Assembly: GCA_963675135.1 (NCBI GenBank)
Contig: OY776123.1
Span: forward strand, 560,501-624,500
DNA length: 64,000 nt
Reading direction: 5' to 3'
Origin: Galeopsis tetrahit
Lineage: Eukaryota; Streptophyta; Magnoliopsida; Lamiales; Lamiaceae
Positions 13,101 through 25,433 of the stretch are shown here, one piece after another; position 1 is the stretch's first letter; each line of letters opens with the position of its first letter. Under the pieces are notes generated by a model. The model had not been told where the DNA came from, did no database searches, and saw only the letters and a list, made by a program, of their open reading frames with translations. A program made the translations under genes and the position numbers.

Positions 13101-16100
13101 CTATTTGAGAAGGCGAATTTGTTTTGATGTTTACAGCTCTGAACAAGCCCCCAAAACATTTGACTAATTAAACCACACTTATTTCTTTAGTCAATTTGTA
13201 TCATTCTTGGCCAACTGGTTTAGTTTCCTTTCTTGTAGGTGATTGACATGGTTGCACATTCTTCTGAATTTGAAAATATTGTTGTTCGAGAAGAGGAACA
13301 AAACGAGCTCGAAACATTGGCTCGCGCATGTCCTGTAGAAGTCAAGGGTGGTCCATCAAGTAAACATGGAAAGGTGTCAATTCTTATTCAGGTTAGTGCT
13401 TGTGACTTCTTGATTGAATCAGTTATTACTCAAATAAAAGATATCATTTTCTTATGGCTATAAATCGTTTCTTTTGTGCAGATGTTCATATCCAGGGGCT
13501 CATTTGATTCTTTTTCATTAGTTTCCGATGCAACATATATAAGTTCAAGCTTGGCTCGTATTATGCGGGCCTTATTTGAGATTTGCTTGCGAAGAGGGTG
13601 GAGTGAAATGTCTTCCTTCATGCTGGAGTACTGCAAGGCTGTGGATCGTCGAGTTTGGTCCCACCAGCATCCGCTCCGACAATTTGACAAAGATATTTCA
13701 GCAGAAGTAGATAAGAATATTATGATTTTTTTATGTTACTTAAAACAATTTTTTCTTAACAATTATGTTGCTTCACGTTCTGCTTCAGATTTTGAGGAAG
13801 CTTGAAGAAAGAGGAGTGGACTTGGACCGCCTATATGATATGCAGGAGAAAGATATTGGAGCTTTAATTCGCTATGCACCTGGAGGAAAGGTATTGCCCG
13901 CTGTTGTTGTAGGATATGGAGTAGATTTTGCTTTATAAATCTGTTGAGCAGCAAATATTGTCTGACATTCTCTTACATTGAAGTTGGTGAAGCAATACTT
14001 GGGATATTTCCCAATGGTCCAGTTATTTGCTACAGTAAGTCCAATCACAAGAACAGTTCTAAAGGTAATTTCAAGTAATGCGTCAGTTTCTACAGCTATT
14101 AAATAGTTTGTAAACGAGTAAAATGTCATTGTAAGCAACATTTTCTCTTTATATTAGGTTGATTTGACTATTGCACCAGAGTTTATCTGGAAGGATCGTT
14201 TTCATGGTACTGCACAGCGCTGGTTGATTTTGGTCGAGGTACTTCCCTACTAATTGACTTTTTTGGTTCCTTGGAAATTAGATGGCCTAGTGGTTTCTTA
14301 TTACTGGAAATATTATGATCATGCAATTATAGCCTTTTGGAAATTAGATGGCCTAGTAATAAAAGAGACATCCCTTTCTATCAATCTATCTTGATTAAAT
14401 TTAACAAAGTATACCTGATAGCTTACAGATGCAAGCCTTGGAGGGGGCAATGTTTTTATACCCCATTTTACAAATTTAACCTTCAGGATCATTAGTCATA
14501 ATGTGTACGTATATCTCTTTCTTGCTTTAAATTTGTAAATGTTAGGTTCCACAATTTCTAGTTTAGCAATTGATAAGAATTAATTGGGTTTGGGTATGTT
14601 ACCTGATATAGCTTACTGCATGACTTCATCATTAAACTGGTTTCCTATGATGATCTTTTATCATCTGCATTATACCTGTCTATGCATAAAAACGTTGATT
14701 TCCTGGAATTTTTCTTGATGCATAATGCATTTAGCAGCAAGCTAAATGTCATTATATGTAGTTTTGAAAGGTAACTTTTCATATATTAAAGCTTATACAT
14801 ATTTGTTATAAGTTCAATTGTTAAACACAGCATGCTCCGTGCACTCCGAGGAATTGAACCATTTGCTGATCACTTACATTTTTTAGGATTCTGAGAATGA
14901 CCATATATACCACTCAGAACTTTTTACATTAACAAAAAAGATGGCCAAAGGGGAGGCTCAGAAGTTATCCTTCACTGTTCCGATTTTTGAGCCACATCCT
15001 CCACAGTACATTATTCGTGCAATATCAGACTCATGGTTACACGCGGAGTCTTTCTACATCATATCCTTCCAGAACCTGATGCTTCCAGAGGTAATCATAG
15101 AGATTGGCTTATATTTTTCCTTGAATCGTATGAGAGAATTTTAATCATCGGTATTTCTTATCTTCGTATAGGCTCATACAACTCATACTGAACTCCTTGA
15201 CTTGAAACCACTTCCTGTGACGGCGCTAGGAAATGGAATTTACGAAGCATTGTACAAATTCACACACTTTAACCCCATACAGACACAGGTTTGGATTAAA
15301 CAAGTCTCGTGTTATTCCTTTTCTTCTCTGTTTGGTACTCCCTCCGTTCCAATTTAACTGTCGTTTTAGAGAAAAACTGTTCCAAAATATCCGTCGCTTT
15401 TGGTTTTCCAAGAGTTTTTTTTTTCTTTCCAACTCCTCACTTTTCTTAACTTTTGTGATATGTATCATTTATTGAGATACAAGAATCTATGTAAAACACC
15501 CAAAGGGTATATTTGTCATTTTATACAAATAATTAATGGGTATTAAAATGCCTTTCTTAATCTATGTGAAACACCCAAAAGCGACAGTTAAATTGGAACG
15601 GGGGGAGTATTTTTTTTCGAGTTTCGTCGTCTAGCATGAAATTTCAAGTTTTGTCGTCTAGCATGAAATTTCAAGTTTATTTCTTCTGACATGATTTATT
15701 GGTAAACTATCAGGCTTTTCATGTGCTTTACCATACAGACCAAAATGTTCTTTTAGGAGCTCCGACAGGAAGTGGTAAAACCATATCAGCTGAGCTTGCA
15801 ATGCTCCATCTGTTCAATACTCAGCCTGATATGAAGGTATTTCCCTCATATCATTGTCATCTGTTGATTTAGACTAAATGCACCCCTGCAGATAAGTCTT
15901 TCAACAAACATTAGATTTCTACTAGGTTGATATAAGTTTAGGAGGAGAATTCTCGAGTATACCTTGCTTATCATCTTCGGTGCTGACCAACTTAAAATTG
16001 CAAATAAGTCTGCTGAGCATTAATGCTGATGGATGTTCAGGAAATCACAACATATAATACATAGACACAACACTTGTCTACAGTCAAGGAACTAAATTTA

Positions 16101-19100
16101 AATACAAGCACTCACACTAACAATAAGTTACTTGTGTGCCATTGGTGAAACTATGTCAGCACCCGGTCCAGCCTTTTATTATGTTAATTTTATTCTACAC
16201 AAGTCAGGACTTCTGTTTTTGTTGATGACTATATTGTTAATTAATTCAGGTTATTTATATAGCACCGCTAAAGGCTCTTGTTCGAGAACGAATGAACGAT
16301 TGGAGGAAACGTCTAGTGTCGCAGATTGGAAAACATATGGTGCTTGCATTTGTTCCTCTTACATCTTTTAATTTTATATGGTTAATTTTAATTTTATGTA
16401 TTAGTTTTTTGACTTTTAAATCTTTAACTTAATTTTTTATTTTTTATAATTAGGTGGAACTGACAGGGGAATATACCCCAGATTTGACTGCATTGTTGTC
16501 GTCTGACATTATAATATCTACTCCAGAAAAATGGGATGGTATCAGCCGTAATTGGCATACTCGATCTTATGTTAAGAAGGTGAACTATATATCCTGCAGC
16601 AATTCAGTTGATAGGGAATGTTTCTCTTTTTTGCTTCTTGGTATGAAGTTTTGTGTTTTGAAGTTTGTATGGCATTATTGATCAAACATGTTCTTTACGC
16701 TTTAGTGTCTCTTGGCATTATATGATATAAATAGAAATTCATTTATTAACTTTTGAAGAACATCTCTAGGTTGGGCTAATGATATTGGATGAGATTCATT
16801 TACTTGGTGCCGACCGTGGACCCATATTGGAGGTATGCACTGTGTGTTTGTTGAATGTATTTCATATTATACTTACTGGCTGAAGCCAACTGTAGATTTA
16901 TCATTTATTTAAAAGATGAACTTTCATTTTGCGAAACCATATTTGATTTTGATTCTTTTAGATTGTTATAGCAATATCCTTCTGCGTTTCATGATTAAAA
17001 AAAAGGATATCTATATGTATAAAGAACTAATTTTACATTTAGTCATTTTGTATGTAATGGGAAAGTTATCTTTAACACAAGAATTTGTAGAAATCATAGC
17101 CTGTAGCATTTAATATCACTTTCTTTTACTAGGTTATTGTATCTCGAATGAGATATATATCATCACAGACTGAACGCCCGATTAGATTTGTTGGTCTTTC
17201 AACAGCTTTGGCAAATGCACAGTAAGTTGTCTTAGATCTTATTCTTTGGAGCTTTACGTATTTTTCTTTTAGTTTATGCTGTATGATTTTACATATTTTG
17301 TTCTTTGATTTACTCCTAGTCCTAGATAACTAATTCTCTGCCAAAGCTCAATGCATAGAATATTATAAATTTCACCTTTTGTGCATGTAATTAGGTCAGA
17401 AAAAAAAAGGCTAGATCAAGCCACAGTAGTCATGTGACCATTGAGCGAGCCAGTTATACTTGTTTGGCAGAGAAACTCATAAAACACTTGTTTAATAAAT
17501 TATGTGTGTGTGTTTGTTTGTTTTAATTCTGTTAGTTATTAATTTTTTTTTTTTTTTTTCAGTGATTTGGGTGATTGGCTTGGTGTTGAAGAAATTGGTT
17601 TGTTCAACTTCAAACCTAGTGTTAGGCCAGTTCCTCTTGAAGTTCATATTCAGGCAAGTACATGACTTCATCATTTCATCTTCATAAAATACCAGGAGAC
17701 TTGCATTCATTTTTGAAAATCTTATCAACCTAGTTTATAAATATTGATACTCTGCAAGATTTTTCATTTTATTTTATGCTTCTTATAAGGAACAAAAAAA
17801 TTCCCCAACTCCACAGCTTTTTTTAAAACATGACATCTAACCACATATCGAAGAAGAAACGTAAAATTAAATGAATGTGGTTTCTTATTATTAGATGCTG
17901 GATGAAATAGCGAGCTTCTATCCTGGTCTACTCAAACCAAAGTAGCTATTTCTTGTAAATGTTTTAATGTTGTTTTTAATCAATTATTAGGATACCATTT
18001 GCCCTTTTTTGTGATTGCTGGCACAGTGTATAATGCTCTGGGGAGAACTATAGTTATATTGGTTCTGAATTTACATTGTTTTTCTTTATCAGGGATATCC
18101 TGGAAAGTTTTATTGCCCAAGAATGAATAGCATGAATAAACCCACATATGCAGCTATATGTACCTATTCACCCACAAAACCAGTTCTCATATTCGTTTCA
18201 TCACGTCGACAGACTAGGCTTACTGCATTGGACCTCATTCAGGTGAAGATCATTGATTGCTCAGCTCTTATGATTTCCTCTTTTAGCAACTTGCAGACTC
18301 ACCATTTTTTCCCGGTTAATTGCATAAAAAATCACAACTTTCATATACAAAATATGTTTTTTTAAATTTGCAATTCAATACATAGACTTTTTAATTTTGC
18401 AATTATATCATACGACTCTTTTACGACAACTTACATTGACATGGTAGCCGAAAAATCATTGAAAAAATTCCGAACAAGTTCAAGGCCTTTTGTTATTGTT
18501 TCAATTTAATCACAACCTTTTAGTTTTTTCTGTTTCTTGCAATTTCATACACTGCCACTTCAGCAGGACTTGGCGAAAAATAGTCATGTGATAGAATTGC
18601 AATAATTTAGAAGGTCATGTATCGAATTGCGAATTTTAAAAACATATGTTATTGAAAAAAATGTGATAAGGTCTTAAATTATTTTGCAAGTAACCCTTTT
18701 TATTTGTGACCGTAGTATGCAGCATCAGATGAGCATCCAAGGCAGTTTCTAGCTATACCTGAAGAACCACTTCAGATGATACTCTCCCAAGTTACTGACC
18801 AGAATCTTAGACACACTCTACAATTTGGTATTGGGTTGCATCATGCAGGATTGAATGACAAGGATAGATCTCTGGTTGAGGAACTTTTTGCGAACAACAA
18901 GATTCAGGCAAATATAATTTTAACTGTGTTTGCATGCTCGGAGAATTGACTTTAACTATTTACTTTTGTATGAGCTTGTTATGGCCTGATATTGCCTTGT
19001 CTTTCTTTAACCTTTCAGGTTTTGGTTTGCACCAGTACATTAGCTTGGGGTGTGAACCTTCCAGCTCATTTGGTTATTATAAAGGTAAGTCATAGTCATG

Positions 19101-22100
19101 GAAATATAGTTGAAATTGCAGTTTATATCTAATGTATATTGATTGTTTGCCTTCATTATTAAACCTGCATTCCTATTATCTATTATTTTTTTTTATTTTT
19201 TTTTTGCCTTTATGTTTTTTTCCTCTATAAGAGTTTTTTGATAAATGGACAACACAAGTGAATGTAATGTTCTTATATTTTTTTATAATTCACTTATTTT
19301 TTGTCCTATAATGTTGCACTAAATTGAGAATGTAATGTTTTTTATGTGTCTTGTGACCAGGGAACAGAATTTTTTGATGCAAAATCAAAGAGATATGTTG
19401 ATTTTCCAATTACCGATATTTTGCAAATGATGGGTCGAGCTGGACGGCCTCAGTTTGACCAGCATGGGAAGGCTATTATTCTCGTTCATGAACCAAAAAA
19501 GAGCTTCTACAAAAAGGTCCGGAAATAACTGAAATATATGTGTATGTGCCTCATTGCATGGACTTATTTAGCATTAGGTTAAATAAATGCAAAACTTTTT
19601 CTTTTTTCTTTTCCCAGTTTCTCTATGAACCATTCCCAGTTGAAAGCAGCCTGAGAGAGCATTTGCATGATCACATCAACGCTGAGATAGTTTCCAAAAC
19701 GATTTGTCAGAAAAGTGATGCAATACATTATCTCACCTGGACATATTTATTCCGGAGACTGGTATGACTTTAATTGTGTTTTTCCTATCGAATTTAATTC
19801 TGTTTCTGGCTGGCATTTTTTGACTGCACTCAATCCAGTTCACTTGAGGTTGTATCACCAACAGAGTTTAAATCTTCTCTTTACAGATGTTTAATCCAGC
19901 TTATTATGGCTTAGAAAGCGCAGATCCTGGAACTTTAAGTTCATACTTATCAAGGTAGTGTGAGTTTTTATTTAAAGTGCTTATATTGGACTCGATTCAT
20001 AACTGTTTATAATTCCGTGTTTTGCTTATATGTCTTCTTGACAGCTTAGTGCTGGGCACATTTGAGGATCTTGAAGACAGTGGTTGCGTTAAAATTGATG
20101 AAGACATGGTGGAGCCCACGATGTTGGGTTCAATAGCTTCTCAGTATTATCTGAAATACACAACTGTATCAATGTTTGCTTCAAACATCGAAGCAGACAC
20201 ATCTCTTGAAGTTAGTTATCTGCATGATTCTTATCTATATCTGTGCTTTGTTCTTCTAATTTTAATTTTAATTTACTTTTCCTATGTATAATATTCTGTT
20301 TTAGGTTTTCATCCACATATTATCCGGTGCTTCTGAATATGATGAGCTTCCTGTGCGACACAATGAAGTAAGTTACTCTAAATCTTCGTTATCTGACACC
20401 AGCTTTCTTGTCTATATGCACCAATGTGCCCTGACTTGGTTTAGTAAGTCGTGATGAACTATCTAATTTGTCCTGCTAGCCTCTTAAGAAATTTAATAAA
20501 GACGACTAGCAGGATCATCTTACTTTATTAAATTTCTTATCTACTTCCTATAACTAACTTTTCCTTTTTATAATTCTGCAGGAAATTCACAATGCTGAAT
20601 TATCCAGTAAGGTTCTCTACATGGTTGACAAGAATCTTCTCGACGACCCTCATGTGAAGGCAAATCTTCTTTTTCAGGTTGTTGTTATCCTTGTTTTAAC
20701 CCTATCAATCTAATTTGTATGCAATAATATATATATACTCCATCCAAAATCACATTAGCAATGCTGCTTTTACTGATATGAGTATTTGATTGCCTTCGAA
20801 TTATTCATGTTCCTGACCTATATTTTAATGGGATCTAGGCACACTTTTCCCGAGTTGAACTACCAGTCACCGACTATGTCACAGATTTGAAGTCAGTTTT
20901 GGATCAAAGTATTCGTATTATCCAGGCAATGATAGATCTATGTGCTAACAGTGGGTGGCTCTCTAGTACAATCACTTGTATGCATCTTCTCCAAATGGTC
21001 ATGCAGGTAATCTTCATACTGCTACTACAGCTAATAGTTGTTTGTTTAGTCCTCTAACTGGTTTTGAAAGTTAACACAGGTGATTCAAAATAAAAAAAAT
21101 TGAAAAAAATGTCACGTCAGCTCAAAATCGGTTGCTCACTCGTTGTAGCCTGTGAAACGACCAAAAAGGACTAAAAAGTTGAATTTTGAAAGTTAACAAG
21201 ACGAATTCAATCTGCGAAAGTGCAGTGTCTTTGAACCAAAAATGGGCAAAACTTAAAGGACAGTTTTTTTTCCTGTAAACTTGCTGAAGCAGTATTCTTC
21301 GATTGCTTGGATAATTTTTTGCATTTGTTATATTGCAGGGATTATGGGATAACAAAGATTCTTCATTGTGGATGCTCCCATCCATGACAGACGATCTTAT
21401 AAGTACATTGAGCCAGAGAGGAATCTCGAACATCTTGCAGTTATTAGATATTCCTCCGGAAACTTTGCAGGCTATCACTCGAGGTTCCACTTCCTCGAAG
21501 TTACATGAGGTTTGTTAACTTCTTTATTAAATGATTTGAGCACTCGTAATTATATTATGCAATCTTTACCTATAGAAGTCAACTAGTAATTTTTTCTATA
21601 TATTGAAACAAGAGTAAGCCTTTTGTACACAGTTGTATGGTGCAACTGTACACTACTAATATAGTTCAGTGAAATCAACTAATACCTTTTAGTAAAACAG
21701 CTAATACCATTTAAAAACTACTATTTTTCATGTGTACAGGAACTGCAGCATTTTCCTCGCATTCAAGCACGATTAAGTATTCAGAAACGAACTACTCCTG
21801 ACAACCCCGGTGTTAGTCTGAACGTTAAATTATCAAAAAATAGACGTAAGAAAACATCAAGAGCTTTCACTCCCCGTTTTCCAAAGGTTAGCTTCGTGTA
21901 TTGTGGTTTGTTTGTTTATTATCATTCTTCATTTGGTAAAAAAACCCGAAAGCTGATAATGTCGTACCTCAGGTAAAAGACGAAGCCTGGTGGTTGGTCC
22001 TGGGAAATACCTCTTCCTCTCAACTACATGCCTTGAAGCGAGTTTCGTTCAAGGATTTCCTGCAGACAAACATTGATATCCCATCAAATGTCAATGATTT

Positions 22101-22613
22101 CCAGGTAACACTAGTTCCATCTTCAAATGACGGAATCATAAGAATATATATTAAAATTTCAGTTTACGAACTAATACTGTTTTGCAAACGAAGCATCACG
22201 TTTTAAAAAAAATGCTTGATTTATATGTTAATTCTTACTATTAAAATCACTATAAACCGTGAAACTTCATATGCTAAACAGTTTTACTCCGTAAACTAAA
22301 CAATATTATTGAGTTCACCAGAAAATTTACACGAGCCAAATTCATGGAATTCTGTCTACCAAACTAACCTTGGCGTGTGGAGAAATACCATTGCTTTTAA
22401 ATTTATTACTATATACTCCATCAGAGTTTGAATTTTCTTGCAATTTAAGAATTTCCCATAATTTATTTATTTATTGAAATAAGTTATGTTTCCCTTTTAT
22501 TTATTTTCTAAGTGAAGAATTTATTTGCTCCTCCTCAGGGTATGAAGTTGATCGTGGTGTCGGATTGTTACATTGGTTTCGATCAAGAGCACTCTATACT
22601 AAATCTTGTCTGA
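4108..22613 (+). CDS. DExH14: Ski2-like tandem-cassette RNA helicase, ASCC3 homologue (DExH14 type)
   Basis: 49 exons, 2,085 residues, frame closed throughout. Exons: 4108-4214, 4294-4355, 4490-4664, 5197-5644, 6098-6163, 6414-6518, 6613-6912, 7372-7488, 7688-7747, 8268-8339, 8421-8537, 8691-8852, 9074-9139, 9269-9421, 9500-9583, 10204-10278, 10374-10505, 10580-10645, 11164-11229, 11324-11446, 11646-11795, 12072-12284, 13239-13391, 13482-13706, 13789-13890, 13984-14064, 14158-14238, 14887-15090, 15172-15288, 15714-15836, 16250-16339, 16454-16579, 16770-16832, 17133-17221, 17563-17653, 18093-18242, 18716-18907, 19019-19084, 19361-19516, 19618-19761, 19887-19954, 20045-20210, 20305-20367, 20582-20677, 20839-21006, 21339-21509, 21740-21886, 21973-22104, 22539-22613. 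Cassette 1 has APTGAGKTN (about residue 463), DEVH (574), SATLP. Cassette 2 has GAPTGSGKT (1309), DEIH (1414), LSTAL. Each cassette is followed by a Sec63 unit. The opening MLLELPRLTNSLR and the length fit ASCC3/DExH14 rather than the spliceosomal Brr2 branch. In animals ASCC3 unwinds nucleic acid in alkylation repair and splits stalled ribosomes; the plant role is inferred. Introns after exons 35 and 37 begin with GC. Confidence 0.93.
5664..6008. mobile_element. Long-TIR MITE in DExH14 intron 4
   Basis: The two ends are inverted copies (GGGAAAATAG...AATCCTGTAAG against its inverse CTTACAGGACTATT...TTTCCCC). The inverted pairing continues inward for roughly 120 bases through TTGAAAATAGTC and GACATTTTGAT. 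No coding capacity, so it is non-autonomous. The element lies wholly within the intron. Confidence 0.7.
7519..7630. repeat. Hairpin-forming MITE remnant in DExH14 intron 8
   Basis: AGAATCACTTATTTTTCAAA is followed, after a short loop, by its near-perfect inverse TTTGAAAATAAGTGATTCTA. Outer arms contain TTTGCAAAC words. A related but decayed sequence starts near 63866 at the right edge of the window. Confidence 0.6.
15338..15607. mobile_element. Stowaway MITE in DExH14 intron 29
   Basis: The left end is CTCCCTCCGTTCCAATTTAA; the right end is the inverse of CTCCCCCCGTTCCAATTTAA. Both sides are flanked by TA, the Tc1/mariner-type target duplication. The arms continue inverted through AACTGTCG and GTCGCTTTTGG. 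Confidence 0.9.
18313..18697. mobile_element. MITE of the GGTTAATTGC family, copy 1 (DExH14 intron 36)
   Basis: Begins GGTTAATTGCATAAA and ends with a degenerate inverse (TTTTGCAAGTAACC). Interior words GCAATTTCATACACTGC and ATGTGATAGAATTGCA occur in the same order at 50342-50607, so the two are members of one intron-inserted family. Confidence 0.7.
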
Positions 22614-23307
22614 TTTTAGAGTTTTAGATTTTTGCACCTTTTTGACATTATATTAAAAAAATTACCATTTAATTGTAAAGCATCTTGGGGGCAGTTCGCC
22701 CAATTTATCTGCTGAATTTTCCTTCGTAATTTAATTTGATTTTTACTGAATTTAAAATTAGAAAATTTTAATTTATATAATTGTTTTAAAAAAGTTCCAT
22801 TTTATCGGGATTCTTCATTCATTCCACACGCTGCGAGCTGCATGTTCACATTTTTTGCGAATTTGATATTTTTCGATAGAAAGAATAAAAAAATAATGTG
22901 AATTGAGCACCCTGGATTAAATCTAAGTTACATTGGTGTAAAATGGAATAATCTCTTTAGTTACATCAAATTTCTTTTGATGTGCAAATATTTTAAATAA
23001 TTAACTAGTCAAAATAGTAATGTTCTTGTTGCAAATTTTGATTATATATATAATAAAAGTCCTACAATTTAAGTGCCACAATCACGGGATACCTAATTAT
23101 AACCAAAGCAACATAAATTGCAGCTAATGCAAAATTAACCATACATGCAAAATATATATAGTAGTAATGATACGAACCTGATTGTGAATTTCTTATAGAA
23201 TTCAACATCTGTATAAATTACTTGTACACTTTTACGTGTACAACCATTTTATACAGGTGGTGGGTTCCATAAGAAATTCATGATCTGGTTTCGTATCAAC
23301 AACCGGA
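22614..23307. other. intergenic, convergent 3' ends, no gene seen
   Basis: AT-rich sequence between the stop codon of DExH14 (plus) and that of the first B3 gene (minus). It presumably holds both 3' UTRs. No open frame, RNA gene or clear repeat was recognised. Confidence 0.5.
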
Positions 23308-24635
23308 CTAATTTCTAACTTCCCTAACTTGGATGACATTCTGAACCGGCTTGAACTCGAACGAGTATGATTTTCTGAAGACTAAGCGGTTGGCTTTCCG
23401 GAATTCAGACCAGCCACGCGCCAAATCGACCCTCAACGGATCCGACACCTGGCTATTATCCAATGTAACCCACACACTCCTGCGCTCCCCTACAACCTCC
23501 ACACTTTTTTTTCCCATCAAACCAGCTGCCCTTACAAATGTTCTCTTAGGTGTCTGATTTTCACCAACAAAAACAAATTAGTAAAGGGTAAATACCCTTT
23601 GTACCAATTTTGATTTTTGTCCTCTATGTTTACAAAACATTAGTATTTTAATCTTTTTAACGACAAACATAGGTCATTTTTTGACACTTGTGACCAAACA
23701 TTGTCCCTATCTGAATCTTTTGCACAATCGAAGACTAATTTCAAAGTAAAAAAAAAAAAACACAGAGAACAAAAATCAAACTTGGTACAACTACTTAAGG
23801 GACAAAAACATGGTTGAGAATTTTACCACTCTTGATGTGTGATGGCGCTTGAAAACAATTTCAAAGTAGAGTGGATTGTCTTCTAAATTAGGGTTTCTTG
23901 CAACTGTAGACACTGTAGGAAACTCCTTTTTGCAACCACTTGTTTCATAAACAAGAACATCAAGACAAAATCCACCATCATTCAACATGAAAACTAGAAA
24001 CTCTCCAATTTCTAATCCAAAATCATGTGCAAAGTTACTCCACCCCCTTGAAAAGCAAAACAAACCATCATCCATGGCTTTCACCTTAACATCCCATGTT
24101 CTTCCCGATTCGATTCTCAATTTCACTTTTTTCTCCATATTTGGTCCATATTTTTGCATGAACATTGGAGGCAATCGCTTCATGAAAACAAACAAAGTAG
24201 CCATTTTAGTTATGAGAAAACCATCATGCATGCATAAAGGTGGGGTAAAATCTTTTTTCGTCCCGTAACTTTCCACCCTTTTTAAAATGGTCCCAAAAAG
24301 ATAAATGTACGAATACAGTCCCAATTTTTTTTTATACTAACCGATTTTGTCCTAAGGTTTGTTTGAATCCTCAAAACGACGTAGTCGTTCTGAGGATTCT
24401 GACAATTTTGAGACGAAATAAGTACATATAAAGAAAAATTGAGACTGCATTCGTGCATTTATCTTTTTGGGACCATTTTAAAAAGGGTAAAAAGTTACTG
24501 GACGAAAAAAGATTATATCCCCAATAAAAAAAAAGGAAGATATACATATTAGGTAGGACTTACAAGAAGGCGAGTGAAATCCTTCCGAATAAGGACCTTG
24601 AAGAAAGAGGCTCTTGTGTCTGGATTTCTACTCAT
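23308..24635 (-). CDS. B3-domain (REM-like) transcription factor, gene 1
   Basis: Three exons, minus: 24564-24635, 23827-24177, 23308-23553, giving 222 residues. Residues about 8-110 form the first B3 domain (RASFFKVLIRKDFTRLL, RLPPMFMQKYGPNMEKKVKL, GLFCFSRGWSNFAHDFGLEI, GEFLVFMLNDGG). After a linker with only one NPNL repeat, a second B3 domain runs from YFEIVFKRHHTSRV across intron 2 to SYSFEFKP. Two-B3 proteins of this shape belong to the REM group, nuclear DNA-binding factors often active in reproductive tissue; the specific role cannot be told. The first-domain exon joins at LL/RLPPMF, which is clear in the two paralogues. Introns 1 and 2 each carry a MITE. The CACTA element sits 423 bases upstream of the start codon, in the promoter region. 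Confidence 0.85.
23586..23812. mobile_element. Small MITE in B3 gene 1 intron 2
   Basis: TTTGTACCAATTTTGATTTT at the left is inverted at the right (AAAATCAAACTTGGTAC), with the pairing extending through GTCCTCTATG. About 230 bases, non-coding, with an internal poly-A run. Absent from the corresponding introns of B3 genes 2 and 3. Confidence 0.6.
24241..24523. mobile_element. Long-TIR MITE in B3 gene 1 intron 1
   Basis: The ends TGGGGTAAAATCTTTTTTCG and CGAAAAAAGATTATATCCCC are inverted copies. The inverted match continues for about 90 bases (CCCTTTTTAAAATGGTCCC, AAAGATAAATG), leaving only a short centre. The sequence is non-coding and could fold into a long hairpin in the pre-mRNA. Confidence 0.85.
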
Positions 24636-25077
24636 GATTGCTTTGTTGTGACTTTTTTAGTATTTGATTATTTATTAAATGGGAGTTGAAGGGATTATAT
24701 ATATATATATAGGATCGGTTCATATCTTGGAATTAAATTTTGGTAGTTGTATGAAATGACTTCATTAATTGCTTCTTTATGTGTGGTAGAAATTAATGTT
24801 AATTGTTCAAATTCATCCAAAACCAAATCAATTGTTCAATATTCTCTGCAAAAATGCAGTAATTTTTACTCGTTGAATTAATCCTTTCAACTATTTCGTC
24901 TCGTTTAAAATTCTGAACTTGTAGAGAGGTGACAAATTAATTCTTGTATATTAATTTATATTACTCTCCCTCAATCGTGGGCCGAATTATCACATCTACC
25001 CTTTGAAGATGAGGGTCATCGAGTGGACAATTTATATGAATGGAGGTTGCTTTTAACCACTACAAAAAACGCGCGCT

Positions 25078-25420
25078 TTTGGGACGGACACATGCTGACG
25101 GATTTTAGTCCGTCAGCATTTCCGACGGATATGCTGACGGAATGCTGACGGATTGAAAAGTCAACATCAATGCTGACGGATTTCCGTTCCGTCAGCATTT
25201 GCTGAGGGAAATGCTGACGGATTTCCGTTCCGTCAGCATTTACCGAGGGAAAATGCTGACGGATGTTTTGAAATTTGTATCCTGACGGAAATGCTGACGG
25301 ATTATCCGTCAGCAAATGGCATGTTGATTTCGCACCGCCTCGTTTTCCAATAAGGTAACCGTTGGCTTTAAAGTCGGCGGTTACCGAGGGAAATGCCGAC
25401 GGAATATCCGTCGGTATTTC
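25078..25420. repeat. CACTA left subterminal repeat array
   Basis: More than ten copies of TGCTGACGGA / TCCGTCAGCA and later TGCCGACGGA in both orientations. In En/Spm such motifs bind the accessory protein TNPA; by analogy these are transposase or accessory-protein binding sites. A TATA-like TATATAA (25434-25440) follows directly and probably drives the Transposase_24 transcript. Confidence 0.8.
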
Positions 25421-25433
25421 TTTTTTTTTTTAA

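Noticed and set aside
15226..15475. Overlapping open frames of 80 codons on both strands
   Set aside because: They fall on an exon end and the Stowaway arm and show no protein-like conservation.
4108..22613. Two separate helicase genes (N- and C-terminal cassettes)
   Set aside because: The exon chain stays in frame across 14064-15288 without a stop or start, and the tandem-cassette plan with two Sec63 units is the normal form of ASCC3/Brr2 helicases.
4108..22613. BRR2 (U5 snRNP helicase) identity
   Set aside because: The N-terminus (MLLELPRLTNSLR) and inter-domain sequence fit the ASCC3/DExH14 branch. A tree would settle it.
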